Shown here: piece after piece, positions 1-7,600 of the stretch
How the letters are laid out: every line of letters begins with the position of its first letter
Numbering within the stretch: the first letter of the stretch is position 1
DNA from: Microcoleaceae cyanobacterium UBA9251
GTDB lineage: Bacteria; Cyanobacteriota; Cyanobacteriia; Cyanobacteriales; Microcoleaceae
NCBI GenBank assembly: GCA_003542015.1
Contig: DPLL01000468.1
Span: 7,424 to 21,645 of the forward strand
Length of the DNA stretch: 14,222 nt
Direction: 5' to 3'
The notes under the pieces: model-generated
What the model was told of the DNA's origin: nothing
The model's database searches: none
Seen by the model: only the letters and a program-made list of their open reading frames with translations
Position numbers and translations under genes: made by a program

Positions 1-40
1 AAAATTGTCAATACTAACTTAAATATTTGCCCGGAGTCAA

Positions 41-979
41 ATGAAAGCACCAATTAGCAGTATTTTGGTGAAGCAAAAATCCCTAGAATTGGGATTTCAC
101 AAGGTTGGGATAGCTTTGGTAGGCTGCGGCACTGACGAGGAAGCACAAAGGTTACAGAGGTGGCTAGACAAGGGTTATCAGGCGGATATGGGATGGATGG
201 CTAACCCGAAACGTCAGGATATTCGTGCTTCTATGTCAGAGGTGAAGTCCTTAATATGTGTCGCCATCAATTACTATACGCCTCACCAACGTCCCGAAAG
301 CCCCGAATATGCCAAAATCTCTCGCTACGGTTGGGGACGGGATTATCATAAAATTCTGCACAAAAAACTGAAGGTTTTGGCGGATTGGGTGCGATCGCAA
401 GGCGAGGGCATCGAAGCGCGGTATTATGCTGATACGGGCCCAATTCAGGATAAGGTGTGGGCGCAGCGGGCGGGGATTGGCTGGATTGCTAAAAATGGCA
501 ATGTAATTTCGCGGGAATACGGTTCTTGGGTGTTTTTGGGGGAAGTTTTGACGAATTTGGAGTTGGTACCAGATTCAGGGCATACTCAACATTGCGGTAC
601 TTGTACTCGCTGTATTGATGCCTGTCCGACGGGGGCGATTACTGAGCCTTTTGTCGTTAATGCCGATCAATGTATAGCGTATCATACGATCGAGAATCGA
701 GCCGAAAAATTGCCAGACGAAATCGCATCTAATTTACAAGGTTGGGTAGCAGGTTGCGACATTTGTCAAGATGTTTGTCCTTGGAATCAGCGTTTTGCCA
801 AACCAACTGATGTGGCGGAATTTGAGCCTTATCCTGAAAATATAGCGCCGACACTTGCAGAATTGGCAGCAATTTCCGATGAAGAGTGGAATCGCAGATT
901 TACAGCTTCCGCATTGCGGCGAATTAAACCAGAAATGCTGCGGCGAAATGCGAGGGGAAATCAAATTAATAGTCATTAG
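41..979 (+). CDS. queG: Epoxyqueuosine reductase QueG, 312 aa
   Basis: This enzyme catalyses the last step of queuosine synthesis, reducing epoxyqueuosine to queuosine in the anticodon wobble position of tRNAs. It is a cytosolic, cobalamin-dependent iron-sulfur enzyme. The sequence shows the YYADTGP motif with Asp131 (the conserved catalytic acid region of the family). It also shows a bacterial ferredoxin-type region with HCGTCTRCIDACPTGAI (Cys185, 188, 191, 195) and a second set, Cys211 and GCDICQDVCPW (Cys239, 242, 246), enough for two [4Fe-4S] clusters. The length fits the short QueG form without the C-terminal HEAT-like extension seen in Bacillus and E. coli proteins. The start is supported by GGAG at 33-36, four bases before the ATG. 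There is no obvious operon partner; a repeat-filled gap follows. The family assignment is very secure. Confidence 0.95.
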   Translation: MKAPISSILVKQKSLELGFHKVGIALVGCGTDEEAQRLQRWLDKGYQADMGWMANPKRQDIRASMSEVKSLICVAINYYTPHQRPESPEYAKISRYGWGRDYHKILHKKLKVLADWVRSQGEGIEARYYADTGPIQDKVWAQRAGIGWIAKNGNVISREYGSWVFLGEVLTNLELVPDSGHTQHCGTCTRCIDACPTGAITEPFVVNADQCIAYHTIENRAEKLPDEIASNLQGWVAGCDICQDVCPWNQRFAKPTDVAEFEPYPENIAPTLAELAAISDEEWNRRFTASALRRIKPEMLRRNARGNQINSH

Positions 980-1008
980 TTATTGGTTATTGGTTATTGG
1001 TTATTTGT
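975..1008. repeat. Heptanucleotide tandem repeat (TTATTGG type)
   Basis: About four units of the heptamer GTTATTG/TTATTGG start just before the queG stop codon and run into the intergenic gap. This is a short tandemly repeated repetitive (STRR) sequence of the kind known from filamentous cyanobacteria. It overlaps the last codons of queG (...INSH). Confidence 0.75.
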
Positions 1009-1076
1009 TTGTACTAAGGACTTTAGTCCTTATTCATGAACAGCCGAAAGAAAGGACTGAAGTCCTCACTACAAAC
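1007..1076. repeat. Long imperfect inverted repeat (AGGACT...AGTCCT)
   Basis: Two 25-base arms (1007-1031 and 1052-1076) are reverse complements at about 22 of 25 positions, with a 20-base spacer. Each arm contains its own small palindrome (AAGGACT-TT-AGTCCTT and AGGACT-GA-AGTCCT), so the element can fold as one long hairpin or as two small ones. It lies 28 bases after the queG stop and could end its transcript, but there is no classical U-tract. It resembles dispersed palindromic repeats common in cyanobacteria. Confidence 0.7.
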
Positions 1077-1082
1077 TTTTCT

Positions 1083-1185
1083 AGTCCTGGACGCAAAAAA
1101 CCCGGTTTCTGACAAAAATCGTCGCTTTTTCCCTTGAAATGTTGACGCAGAAACCGGGTTGAAGGCCCCCCGTGCGTCCGGGACT
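1083..1185. repeat. Nested inverted-repeat element, 103 bp
   Basis: There are two nested pairs of arms. The outer pair, AGTCCTGGACGCA (1083-1095) and TGCGTCCGGGACT (1173-1185), matches at 12 of 13 positions. The inner pair, AACCCGGTTTCTG (1099-1111) and CAGAAACCGGGTT (1148-1160), is perfect over 13 positions. No reading frame inside looks real. The architecture suggests a small dispersed palindromic or MITE-like element. The inner AGAAACC motif recurs in hairpins at 10823-10855 and 14200-14222. Confidence 0.7.
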
Positions 1186-1265
1186 GTTTTATTTTTTGCG
1201 TTGACAAGCAAGAGGTCATGGATAATATAGGAGTGATTCCCCGATTCCTGATTTTTTTTGACTCA

Positions 1266-1904
1266 ATGCTCAAAGTAATTATTTTTGATTTTGACGGTAC
1301 GTTAGCAGATACAATAGATGTTCTTCTGAGCATAACCAATCGTTTGTCAGTAGAATTCGGCTTTAAGTCTGCCACAAAAGAGGAATTGGCTCAACTTAGC
1401 AATTTAACTGCTTGGCAAATCTTGAAGTATTCTGGCATTTCTATTTTCAAATTACCGCTGCTAATTAGAAAGTTGAAAGCAGAGTTACGGAGTGAAATTC
1501 CCAATATTCATTTATTCCCTGGGATTAAAGAAGTTTTACTGGAATTAAAAAATAGCGGTTTTCAACTGGGTATTATCACCTCTAACTCTAGAGAAAATGT
1601 TGTGGTTTCCATGAAAAAAAACGGTTTAGAAGATACCTTTGATTTTATTGACTCCGGCACAACTTTTGGGAAACATAAAGTAATTAACCGGTGGTTGAAA
1701 AAACAGAAGATCAATCCCGATCAAGTCGTTTATGTGGGAGATGAAATTAGAGATATAGACGCGGCTAAAAAAACTCGAATTAAGGTAATTGCTGTAGGTT
1801 GGGGTTTTAATTCTCAGGAAACTTTGGCGGCACACAATCCCGATTTTTTGATTGAACAACCCCAGGAATTAATAGAAGTTATCCATAATCTGAATGAATT
1901 GTAA
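1266..1904 (+). CDS. HAD-family (subfamily IA) hydrolase, phosphoglycolate phosphatase-like, 212 aa
   Basis: This is a soluble haloacid dehalogenase-superfamily phosphatase. All four HAD motifs are visible. Motif I is DFDGTLADT with nucleophile Asp8 and acid Asp10. Motif II is IITSNS. The motif III lysine is in the FGKHKVI segment. Motif IV is VGDEIRDIDAAKK, which holds the Mg-binding acids. The helical insert between motif I and II (roughly residues 16-85) is the C1 cap of Gph-like enzymes. The substrate cannot be read from the sequence; phosphoglycolate or another small phosphate ester is plausible. An in-frame ATG at 1218 would add 16 residues before MLKVIIFDFDG. I prefer 1266 because HAD-IA proteins start directly with this strand, although neither start has a strong ribosome binding site. 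Base composition is AT-richer than in queG. The next gene is separate. Confidence 0.87.
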   Translation: MLKVIIFDFDGTLADTIDVLLSITNRLSVEFGFKSATKEELAQLSNLTAWQILKYSGISIFKLPLLIRKLKAELRSEIPNIHLFPGIKEVLLELKNSGFQLGIITSNSRENVVVSMKKNGLEDTFDFIDSGTTFGKHKVINRWLKKQKINPDQVVYVGDEIRDIDAAKKTRIKVIAVGWGFNSQETLAAHNPDFLIEQPQELIEVIHNLNEL

Positions 1905-1961
1905 TGTTGTTTTATGTAATGTTACGAAACGTTAAGTAGTAAAAACTTTGTGGGCGATCGG

Positions 1962-1990
1962 TTGAAAATATCGATCGATGCTGATATAAA
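1962..1990 (+). promoter_or_regulatory. Sigma70-type promoter for the 37-residue ORF
   Basis: TTGAAA (1962-1967) and TATAAA (1985-1990) are separated by exactly 17 bases. Transcription would begin near 1997, leaving a leader of about 35 bases before the ATG at 2033. The downstream ORF carries its own ribosome binding site, which supports the call. Confidence 0.6.
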
Positions 1991-2032
1991 TAATAGCAAG
2001 ATTCCTTTCATTCACCAAATAGGAACACCCCT

Positions 2033-2146
2033 ATGTCAGCATTTGAGACTTTCTTGACTTTTAGCTTGGCTTCAATCTTCGCGGTAGCAACTTTAGCAAC
2101 TTGGTTGCGCTTGACAAGCCCTCCTTCTACTGCTAAACGCCATTAG
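2033..2146 (+). CDS. Small single-helix membrane protein, 37 aa, unknown
   Basis: This short ORF has AGGA at 2021-2024, eight bases before the ATG, and a well-spaced promoter upstream. The protein starts MSAFETFLTFSLASIF. It has one hydrophobic stretch (about residues 7-25), then a basic, proline-containing tail (RLTSPPSTAKRH). The size and shape are those of small single-span thylakoid proteins (photosystem, cytochrome b6f or NDH-1 subunits). It does not match the PsaI, PsaJ, PsaM, PsbI, PsbM, PsbN, PsbT, PsbX, PetN or PetM sequences that I remember, so I give no name. It stands alone between the HAD gene and the insertion sequence. The positive-inside rule would place the C-terminus on the cytoplasmic side. 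It is a likely real gene because promoter, ribosome site and topology agree, but homology is unknown. Confidence 0.6.
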   Translation: MSAFETFLTFSLASIFAVATLATWLRLTSPPSTAKRH

Positions 2147-2149
2147 AAA

Positions 2150-2202
2150 TTGTAGCTCAGTCGGGCAACCCCCCAGCCCCCCAAGGGGGGATAGCCCTAC
2201 AA
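2150..2202. repeat. G/C-tract hairpin repeat after the small ORF
   Basis: The outer arms TTGTAG (2150-2155) and CTACAA (2197-2202) enclose a C6-AA-G6 stem (2177-2190). It starts four bases past the small ORF's stop codon and could protect or end its transcript. No T-tract follows; an A-tract does. C6/G6 hairpins of this type are dispersed in cyanobacterial genomes. Confidence 0.5.
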
Positions 2203-2233
2203 AAAAGTGTTAACTAAATCGCCGTAAGTCCCC

Positions 2234-2258
2234 CACTGAACCTGTACTCAGGTTAGTG
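2234..2258 (+). other. Left-end subterminal hairpin of the IS
   Basis: CACT-G-AACCTG pairs with CAGGTTAGTG around a TACT loop, giving ten base pairs with one bulged G. An unpaired bulge in the end hairpin is typical of the single-stranded ends that Y1 transposases recognise. Position, about 175 bases before tnpB, fits. Confidence 0.6.
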
Positions 2259-2371
2259 ACGGGATATAAGGCTGGCAATGACGAAACCATCTCCGACCAA
2301 TGGCGAAGCCGAGAGAGAGATGTTTGAGGAATTGCCCAAATATTTGCGAAATCACGTTACTGCGATGTGTA

Positions 2372-2377
2372 TATAAT
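2372..2377 (+). promoter_or_regulatory. -10 element ahead of tnpB
   Basis: A perfect TATAAT lies 30 bases before the tnpB start. No good -35 box is seen at 17 bases upstream, so strength is uncertain. Confidence 0.4.
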
Positions 2378-2407
2378 AGTAACAGGTCGATATTTGGGAG
2401 AAGTTTA

Positions 2408-3640
2408 ATGAGGCGACAAGCAGTAAAAGTCAGGTTGTACCCTACCGACGAGCAAGTTCAAGTGTTGGCTCAGCATTTTGGATGTGCGCGTTGGTGGTGG
2501 AATTATGGGCTAAATCAATGTATCGAAACCTATAAGGCAACGGGCAAAGGCTTGTCTCAGTCTGGGCTAAATTCTTTATTGCCAGCACTCAAAAAAGACA
2601 AAGAAACCGAATGGCTAGGAGAATGCTATTCGCAGGTTTTACAATCTGTGAGTCTCAACCTTAGCCGTGCCTATCAAAACTTTTTTGATGGTAGGGCAAA
2701 GTATCCAAAATTAAAATCAAAACATCACCGCCAATCGATTCAATACCCACAGAAAGTAAAACAGGTTGATGATTGCTTGAAGTTCCCCGGTAAATTGGGT
2801 GTCGTCAAAGCAAAAATACATCGACCGCTTGATGGGACAATCAAAACCATAAATGTTAGTAAATGCCCATCCGGTAAATACTATGCTTCTGTTTTGATGG
2901 AATATAAAGGCGATTATCCAGCATCAAGCAATGATGGCAAAGTTGTGGGAATTGATTTAGGAATCAAGGATTTTGCAATTACCTATGATGGCGAGAAAGT
3001 ATCCAAATACCCAAATCCAAGACACCTATCTAAATACGAGAAAAAACTTGCCGTAAAACAACGCATTGCTGCACGAAAAAAGAAAGGCAGCAATCGTCGT
3101 AGAAAAGCAAATAAGACGATCGCTAGGGTATACGAACAGGTTAGCAATGTCCGTCAAGACTACCTACACAAACTATCTAGAAAGATAGCTGATAACAACC
3201 AAGTAGTAGTAGTCGAAAACCTAAACGTCAAGGGCATGGTTCGTAACCATAAACTAGCTCATGCTATATCTGATACTGGATGGGGAACCTTCGTAAACTT
3301 CCTAAACTACAAATTAGAACGTAGTGGTGGGAAGTTGGTAGAGATAGATAGATGGTTCCCCATTTCCAAGCTTTGCTCTAATTGTCATTACCAAATATCT
3401 GAGTTGCCGCTAGATGTGAGAACTTGGGTTTGCCGTCAATGCGGTACTCATCACGATAGAGATGGTAATGCAGCGATGAATATTAGAGCAGAAGGTATCA
3501 GAATGCTGTCCTCCTCTGGGACGGGGGAGGCTAACGCCAATGGAGAGGATGTAAGACCAATTCGAGGACGCAAGTCTAAGATGTGGCAATCTTCTGTGAA
3601 GTTGGAAGCCCACACTGTACTGTCACGTCAGTGTGGGTAG
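2408..3640 (+). CDS. tnpB: TnpB, RNA-guided nuclease of IS605/IS1341 family, 410 aa
   Basis: TnpB is a compact RuvC-type nuclease guided by a transposon-end RNA and is the ancestor of Cas12. Residues 1-130 form the OrfB N-terminal (HTH_OrfB) part. The RuvC catalytic acids are all present: Asp183 in GIDLGIKDF, Glu270 in VVENLN, and Asp352 in HDRDGNAAMNI. The zinc ribbon is complete (Cys323, Cys326, Cys342, Cys345). The start at 2408 has GGGAG at 2396-2400 and begins MRRQAVKVRLYP, the family's usual N-terminus. An upstream in-frame ATG at 2300 would add 36 unrelated residues and is rejected. Length is normal and there is no frameshift, so the protein is probably active. The last 40 or so residues run through the right-end structure, so the reading frame and the guide-RNA scaffold overlap. 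Confidence 0.92.
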   Translation: MRRQAVKVRLYPTDEQVQVLAQHFGCARWWWNYGLNQCIETYKATGKGLSQSGLNSLLPALKKDKETEWLGECYSQVLQSVSLNLSRAYQNFFDGRAKYPKLKSKHHRQSIQYPQKVKQVDDCLKFPGKLGVVKAKIHRPLDGTIKTINVSKCPSGKYYASVLMEYKGDYPASSNDGKVVGIDLGIKDFAITYDGEKVSKYPNPRHLSKYEKKLAVKQRIAARKKKGSNRRRKANKTIARVYEQVSNVRQDYLHKLSRKIADNNQVVVVENLNVKGMVRNHKLAHAISDTGWGTFVNFLNYKLERSGGKLVEIDRWFPISKLCSNCHYQISELPLDVRTWVCRQCGTHHDRDGNAAMNIRAEGIRMLSSSGTGEANANGEDVRPIRGRKSKMWQSSVKLEAHTVLSRQCG

Positions 3641-3645
3641 TTCAC
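3500..3645 (+). ncRNA. Predicted omega RNA (reRNA) scaffold at the IS right end
   Basis: In characterised IS200/IS605 elements the TnpB guide RNA derives from the 3' end of tnpB plus the right end, with guide sequence from the adjacent flank. Here that region holds a CCTCC/GGAGG stem (3510-3530) and the terminal 9-bp hairpin CCCACACTG/CAGTGTGGG (3609-3617, 3629-3637). If the element ends at 3645, the guide would begin at 3646 (ctccttcgcc...). This is an inference from family behaviour; the 5' limit is approximate. Confidence 0.5.
3609..3637 (+). other. Right-end hairpin of the IS
   Basis: A perfect 9-bp stem with an 11-base loop. The tnpB stop codon (3638-3640) follows the stem directly, and the SWIM gene's stop codon (3642-3644, minus strand) lies one base further. 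The stem could also work as a bidirectional transcript end for the two convergent genes. Confidence 0.75.
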
Positions 3646-4469
3646 TCTCCTTCGCCCCGTTTGAGTGCTGCTAAAACTGCTTGCTGGCTAACTGCTTGGT
3701 AAATTTTGGCAAAATGTTGCTTGATCGCCTCAGATGCAGGGGATGATTTGCTGGCGGTTCCTTTCCCATCAGTTGCTAGGGGAATTGGCCCTAAAATATC
3801 TAAAACTGTTTCGCTGCTCGGTGGGGGTACAATTACTACTAGAGATGATTCTAGTTGCTGGTTGTATTCCCAAAAGCGATCGACTTTGGGGAAGTGAGAA
3901 TTAGAATTTGGGGAATTATCGCCCGATTTGAGTTGTGTATTTTCGCCTCCTTCCATACCTCGCCTTTGGCGGAGTGCTGTCAAGATTTGCTCTTTTGTTC
4001 TGCCGCGCAGTTGAAAGAGTACGAAAGGGTCTTCGCTAAAGCGATCGCCCAATAAATAGTATACTGCACTGATGTGTTTGCAAGGATTTTTTGGGTCAGG
4101 ACAGCTACAGCGCGATCGAATATCCGACAAACTTAACGGAAATAGAGTTTTGCCGGCGGCTGCGAATACATCTTCTATATTGTGCGGCATTTCTCCTGCT
4201 AAGAGTTTCGCCGAAAAAATAGCTCTTTGAGACATATTTTCAATCACATAATCCCAATCTTCATCGCTCAATGTATCGAGTCCTAAAGAAACTTGATAAG
4301 GTTTTGGATCAGTACCTTGAACGATCGCTATTACTTCTTGATTAGGAAATTTAATGCTGAGAACCTTACCTTCCCGCGCGTATTTCCAGCCGCGCTCTAA
4401 ACGCTTTTTGAAGCGGTAGGTATTGATTAAATCAAGCCATTGTTGCGTCCACCATTCTCTGTCAATCAT
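3642..4469 (-). CDS. SWIM zinc-finger protein, 275 aa
   Basis: The protein has the SWIM zinc-finger pattern CxCx(6)CxH at residues 121-132 (CSCPDPKNPCKH), followed by the usual helix ISAVYYLLGDRF. The SWIM fold is a small zinc domain predicted to bind DNA or protein. The N-terminal 115 residues are the conserved part of bacterial SWIM proteins; residues 175-200 are a polar, Asn/Ser-rich linker; the C-terminal part (205-275) is not recognised. It is encoded 135 bases downstream of a SNF2 helicase on the same strand, a known pairing in bacteria, so a role as helicase partner in DNA repair or remodelling is likely. No clear ribosome site precedes the ATG. Its stop codon TGA lies exactly at the right end of the adjacent insertion sequence, so the native C-terminus may have been changed. 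Confidence 0.88.
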   Translation of the reverse strand: MIDREWWTQQWLDLINTYRFKKRLERGWKYAREGKVLSIKFPNQEVIAIVQGTDPKPYQVSLGLDTLSDEDWDYVIENMSQRAIFSAKLLAGEMPHNIEDVFAAAGKTLFPLSLSDIRSRCSCPDPKNPCKHISAVYYLLGDRFSEDPFVLFQLRGRTKEQILTALRQRRGMEGGENTQLKSGDNSPNSNSHFPKVDRFWEYNQQLESSLVVIVPPPSSETVLDILGPIPLATDGKGTASKSSPASEAIKQHFAKIYQAVSQQAVLAALKRGEGE

Positions 4470-4479
4470 TTATTTATTT

Positions 4480-4516
4480 GGGCATGGGGCATGGGGCATG
4501 GGGCATGGGGCATGGG
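4480..4516. repeat. Heptanucleotide tandem repeat (GGGCATG x5)
   Basis: Slightly more than five units of GGGCATG in perfect tandem lie between the SNF2 and SWIM genes. The same heptamer occurs in the opposite orientation (ATGCCCC) at 8068-8121 on the other side of the SNF2 gene. It is a cyanobacterial STRR-type repeat and does not look coding. Confidence 0.85.
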
Positions 4517-4604
4517 AAATAACAAGTAACAAATAACCACTCACAAATAACTAATATCCCTGTATCCGTGATTTCCGTGTCGTGCGGTTGGGCATTGCGG
4601 ATTT

Positions 4605-7600
4605 CTATGATTCTTCTTCGGTTTCTATGATAGCATTGCGATCGAGAATTAGTAAATTGCGAAGTTGGTCTGTATCTAACTCAGTGATCCAGTTTTCGCC
4701 GGCACTGACAACTTGTTCAGCCAAGGCTTTCTTGCTTTCAATCATATCATGAATCTTTTCCTCTAATGTACCAGTACACACAAATTTATGTACTTGAACA
4801 TTCCGGGTTTGACCAATGCGAAATACCCGGTCAGTTGCTTGGTTCTCTACGGCTGGGTTCCACCATCTGTCGTAGTGAAAAACATGAGTTGCTCGCGTTA
4901 AATTAAGACCAGTACCGCCAGCTTTTAAAGATAATATCATAATCGGTGGGCCTTGGGGGTCATGCTGGAAGCGATCGATCATTTCTTCCCGCTGCTGCTG
5001 CTTAATTCCGCCATACAAAAACAGAACTTCTCGACCTAAATGCTGTTCTAGATGGGGTTTGAGCAGTTTTCCCCATTCCGCAAATTGAGTGAAAATTAAA
5101 GAGCGATCGCCCTCAGCGACAACTTCTTCCAACATTTCCAACAACCGCTGCAATTTCCCCGACTCCTGACTCTTAATTCCCAAGGCTTTCGGGTTTTGTT
5201 TAGCCATCAAAAGAGCCGGATGATTGCAAAGTTGTTTGAGTCTTACCAACAAAGCCAGAATCATGCCCCGGCGCTGAATACCTTCGGCAGATTCCAATTC
5301 TGCTATTGACATTTCGACTATTTTCTGATATAATTTCGCCTGTTCAGTCGCCAGTCCACAAAATACAGTCATTTCCTGTTTTTCGGGCAAATCTTGGATG
5401 ATTGATTTGTCAGTTTTCAGGCGGCGGAGGATGAAAGGCCGAACTAGCGATCGCAAAGTCTGCAATGATTCGCGATCGCCATATTTCTCGATCGGAATCG
5501 CAAATCGGCGCTGAAAGAAATTGCGCGGCCCCAAATATCCCGGATTCAGAAACTCCAAAATAGACCACAATTCTTGCAATCTATTTTCCACCGGAGTTCC
5601 CGTCAGCGCAATTTTAAAAGATGCCTCGATTTGTCGTACTATTTTCGACTGCTGAGAATCCGAGTTTTTAATATTTTGCGCTTCATCCAAAACCAATCCT
5701 TGCCATTTAGTGCTTTGAATTTCCTTAGCATCACGGAACACTAGGGCGTAACTGGTAATGATTAAATCTTTTCCCTTAATAGCCGCAGCAAATGCTTTCC
5801 CTTTAGCACGTTTTTCTCCGTGATGCAGCAATACTTTTAGTGTCGGGCCAAATTTCTTGACTTCCCGTTCCCAATTACCCAATACCGATGTCGGACAAAT
5901 TACTAATGTTGGATTTTCCAGTGCTTCATTTTCTTGCAAATGTAACAAGAATGCAATTAGCTGGGGCGTCTTCCCGCAACCCATATCGTCCGCGAGACAA
6001 GCACCCAAACCCCAGCGTTCTAAGAAAGCCAACCAGCCAACTCCTAGGGCTTGATATGGCCGCAATTCACCTCGGAAACTAGCCGGCGCGATCGCACTTA
6101 CGGCCTCATTATTATTTAAAGTATTCAACAACTCCTGAAGTTGACCAGTAGCCTCAAAATTCACCACAGGCAATTTCTCGATTGTCTGAGAATCACCCGA
6201 AGCCAAACGCAAAGCATCTTCCAAAGAAAGAGTCATTTGCTCTTTGCGACTAGCAAAAAAAGTTTGAGCAGCCCTCACATCCGGCGCGCGCAATTCAACC
6301 CACTCGCCGTTAATTTCCACCAAAGGCGAATTCAACTCTACCAATCGATCAAATTCAGCCTTAGAAATTCGCTGTCCGCCGATGGTCAATTCCCACTTAA
6401 AACTTAACAGACTTTGCAATCCCACTCCACCCTTAGCAGGATTTATTTTGGGAGTTTCCGCTTGAATGCTCAAACCCAAACGACTAGCCCAACCATCAGT
6501 ATGAGACAAACTCGGCGGCAAAACTACGCCCAATCCGCTGTCAGTAAACCGCCAAGCCACAGACTTGATAAAATTGTAAGCATCTAAAGGTTTTAACGGA
6601 CAAGATTGAGGTCGCTGTGCTTGCAAAGTCGGTTCAATTAAGGGATAAAGTTTTGAGGCTAAACCCAAGCCACTGAGCAAAGTTTCTTGAGGTAATTCTA
6701 TAGTCCTGCCTGCATAATTAAAACGCTCGACAGAGTTGTTCCAAACAGTTCTGGCATCTACCAAAAATTCATTTTCATCTGCTGCTTGCAAACAATAATT
6801 TAAACTCCATTCAGCTTTACCGGGCGGCGGTGGTATGAGTTGAAAACAAGTGCGAAATTGATGTTGTTGAGATAGTGCATTTTGCAGCGGTGCTTTCCAA
6901 GCACTCAGCTTAGTTGCCAATTTTTCTAAAGCCGCTGATTCTGCTTGAACTATCCCAGATTCCTGCTGCAAAGATTGCAGCCATTCGCGGGTAGGAGAAA
7001 CTGTTTTGATTTCTAAAGTTGAGCCCATATTTGAGCTAATAGCCGATCGCACTTGACTGTCTACAACACTGCCCAAAAATCCCAACACCAACTCCTGGGC
7101 CCCCACCGGCAAATCCACCGCCATATCCCGTACCTTGCTCGCTGCCGAATTTCCTTGTCTTGCATCCGTTAAATCCGTTACTAAATCCGCTGCCGAACTT
7201 CCTTCTTCCTGCCCTTGATATGTTCGACAAGCCGTGGGCATTTGCTTGCTAAAAGTAGCGAGTCGGAGTTGATCTGTAGAACTATCTAACAGAGGTTGCC
7301 ATTTAGCAATAGCCGAACCGTCAGACTGTATTTCTAATGCTGGTAAAAATTTGCATCTCGCCAACAAATCTAAACTCCACCTAGCAATGTAAGACCAAAA
7401 ACGCAAATCAGAACCGACAAAAAAGTCAGCTTCTGTGCTGTTAAGAGGCAGTGCTTGCAAGAAAATAAAAGCTGCTTGAGGATTGAGACAAAAACCCTCG
7501 ACTTGCCAGGGATAGAGGTAAATATCTTCGGTTTTGGCAGGTGATGAAAGTGCTGCTGCTGAGTGCTGCGGCATCACCAGATTTATGTTGGATTCGGAGA

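Larger units (their letters stand above)
2222..3645 (+). mobile_element. IS200/IS605-group element, IS1341-type (tnpB only)
   Basis: The element contains one gene, tnpB, and no tnpA transposase, so it would need TnpA supplied in trans. As expected for the group, the ends are subterminal hairpins rather than terminal inverted repeats. The left hairpin is at 2234-2258 and the right hairpin at 3609-3637. The right end is probably the TTCAC pentamer at 3641-3645. The left boundary is uncertain by 10-20 bases, since no target duplication is made. Comparison with an empty site would fix both ends. Confidence 0.75.

Noticed and set aside
1218..1265. Longer start for the HAD phosphatase
   Set aside because: The extension MDNIGVIPRFLIFFDS precedes a start that already matches the family; no better ribosome site was seen.
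2150..2202. 'TTGTAGCTCAGTCGGG' as part of a tRNA gene
   Set aside because: It resembles a D-arm by chance (AGCTCAGTCGG), but no anticodon stem, T-arm GTTCRANNC or acceptor pairing follows; the sequence is a G/C-tract hairpin.
2300..2407. N-terminal extension of TnpB from the ATG at 2300
   Set aside because: The 36 added residues do not look like TnpB, run through IS left-end sequence, and the ATG at 2408 has a clear GGGAG and the usual family start.
4480..4516. Possible CRISPR array (tandem repeats)
   Set aside because: The units are 7 bases with no spacers, and no cas genes are present. TnpB is the only related nuclease and belongs to an IS.
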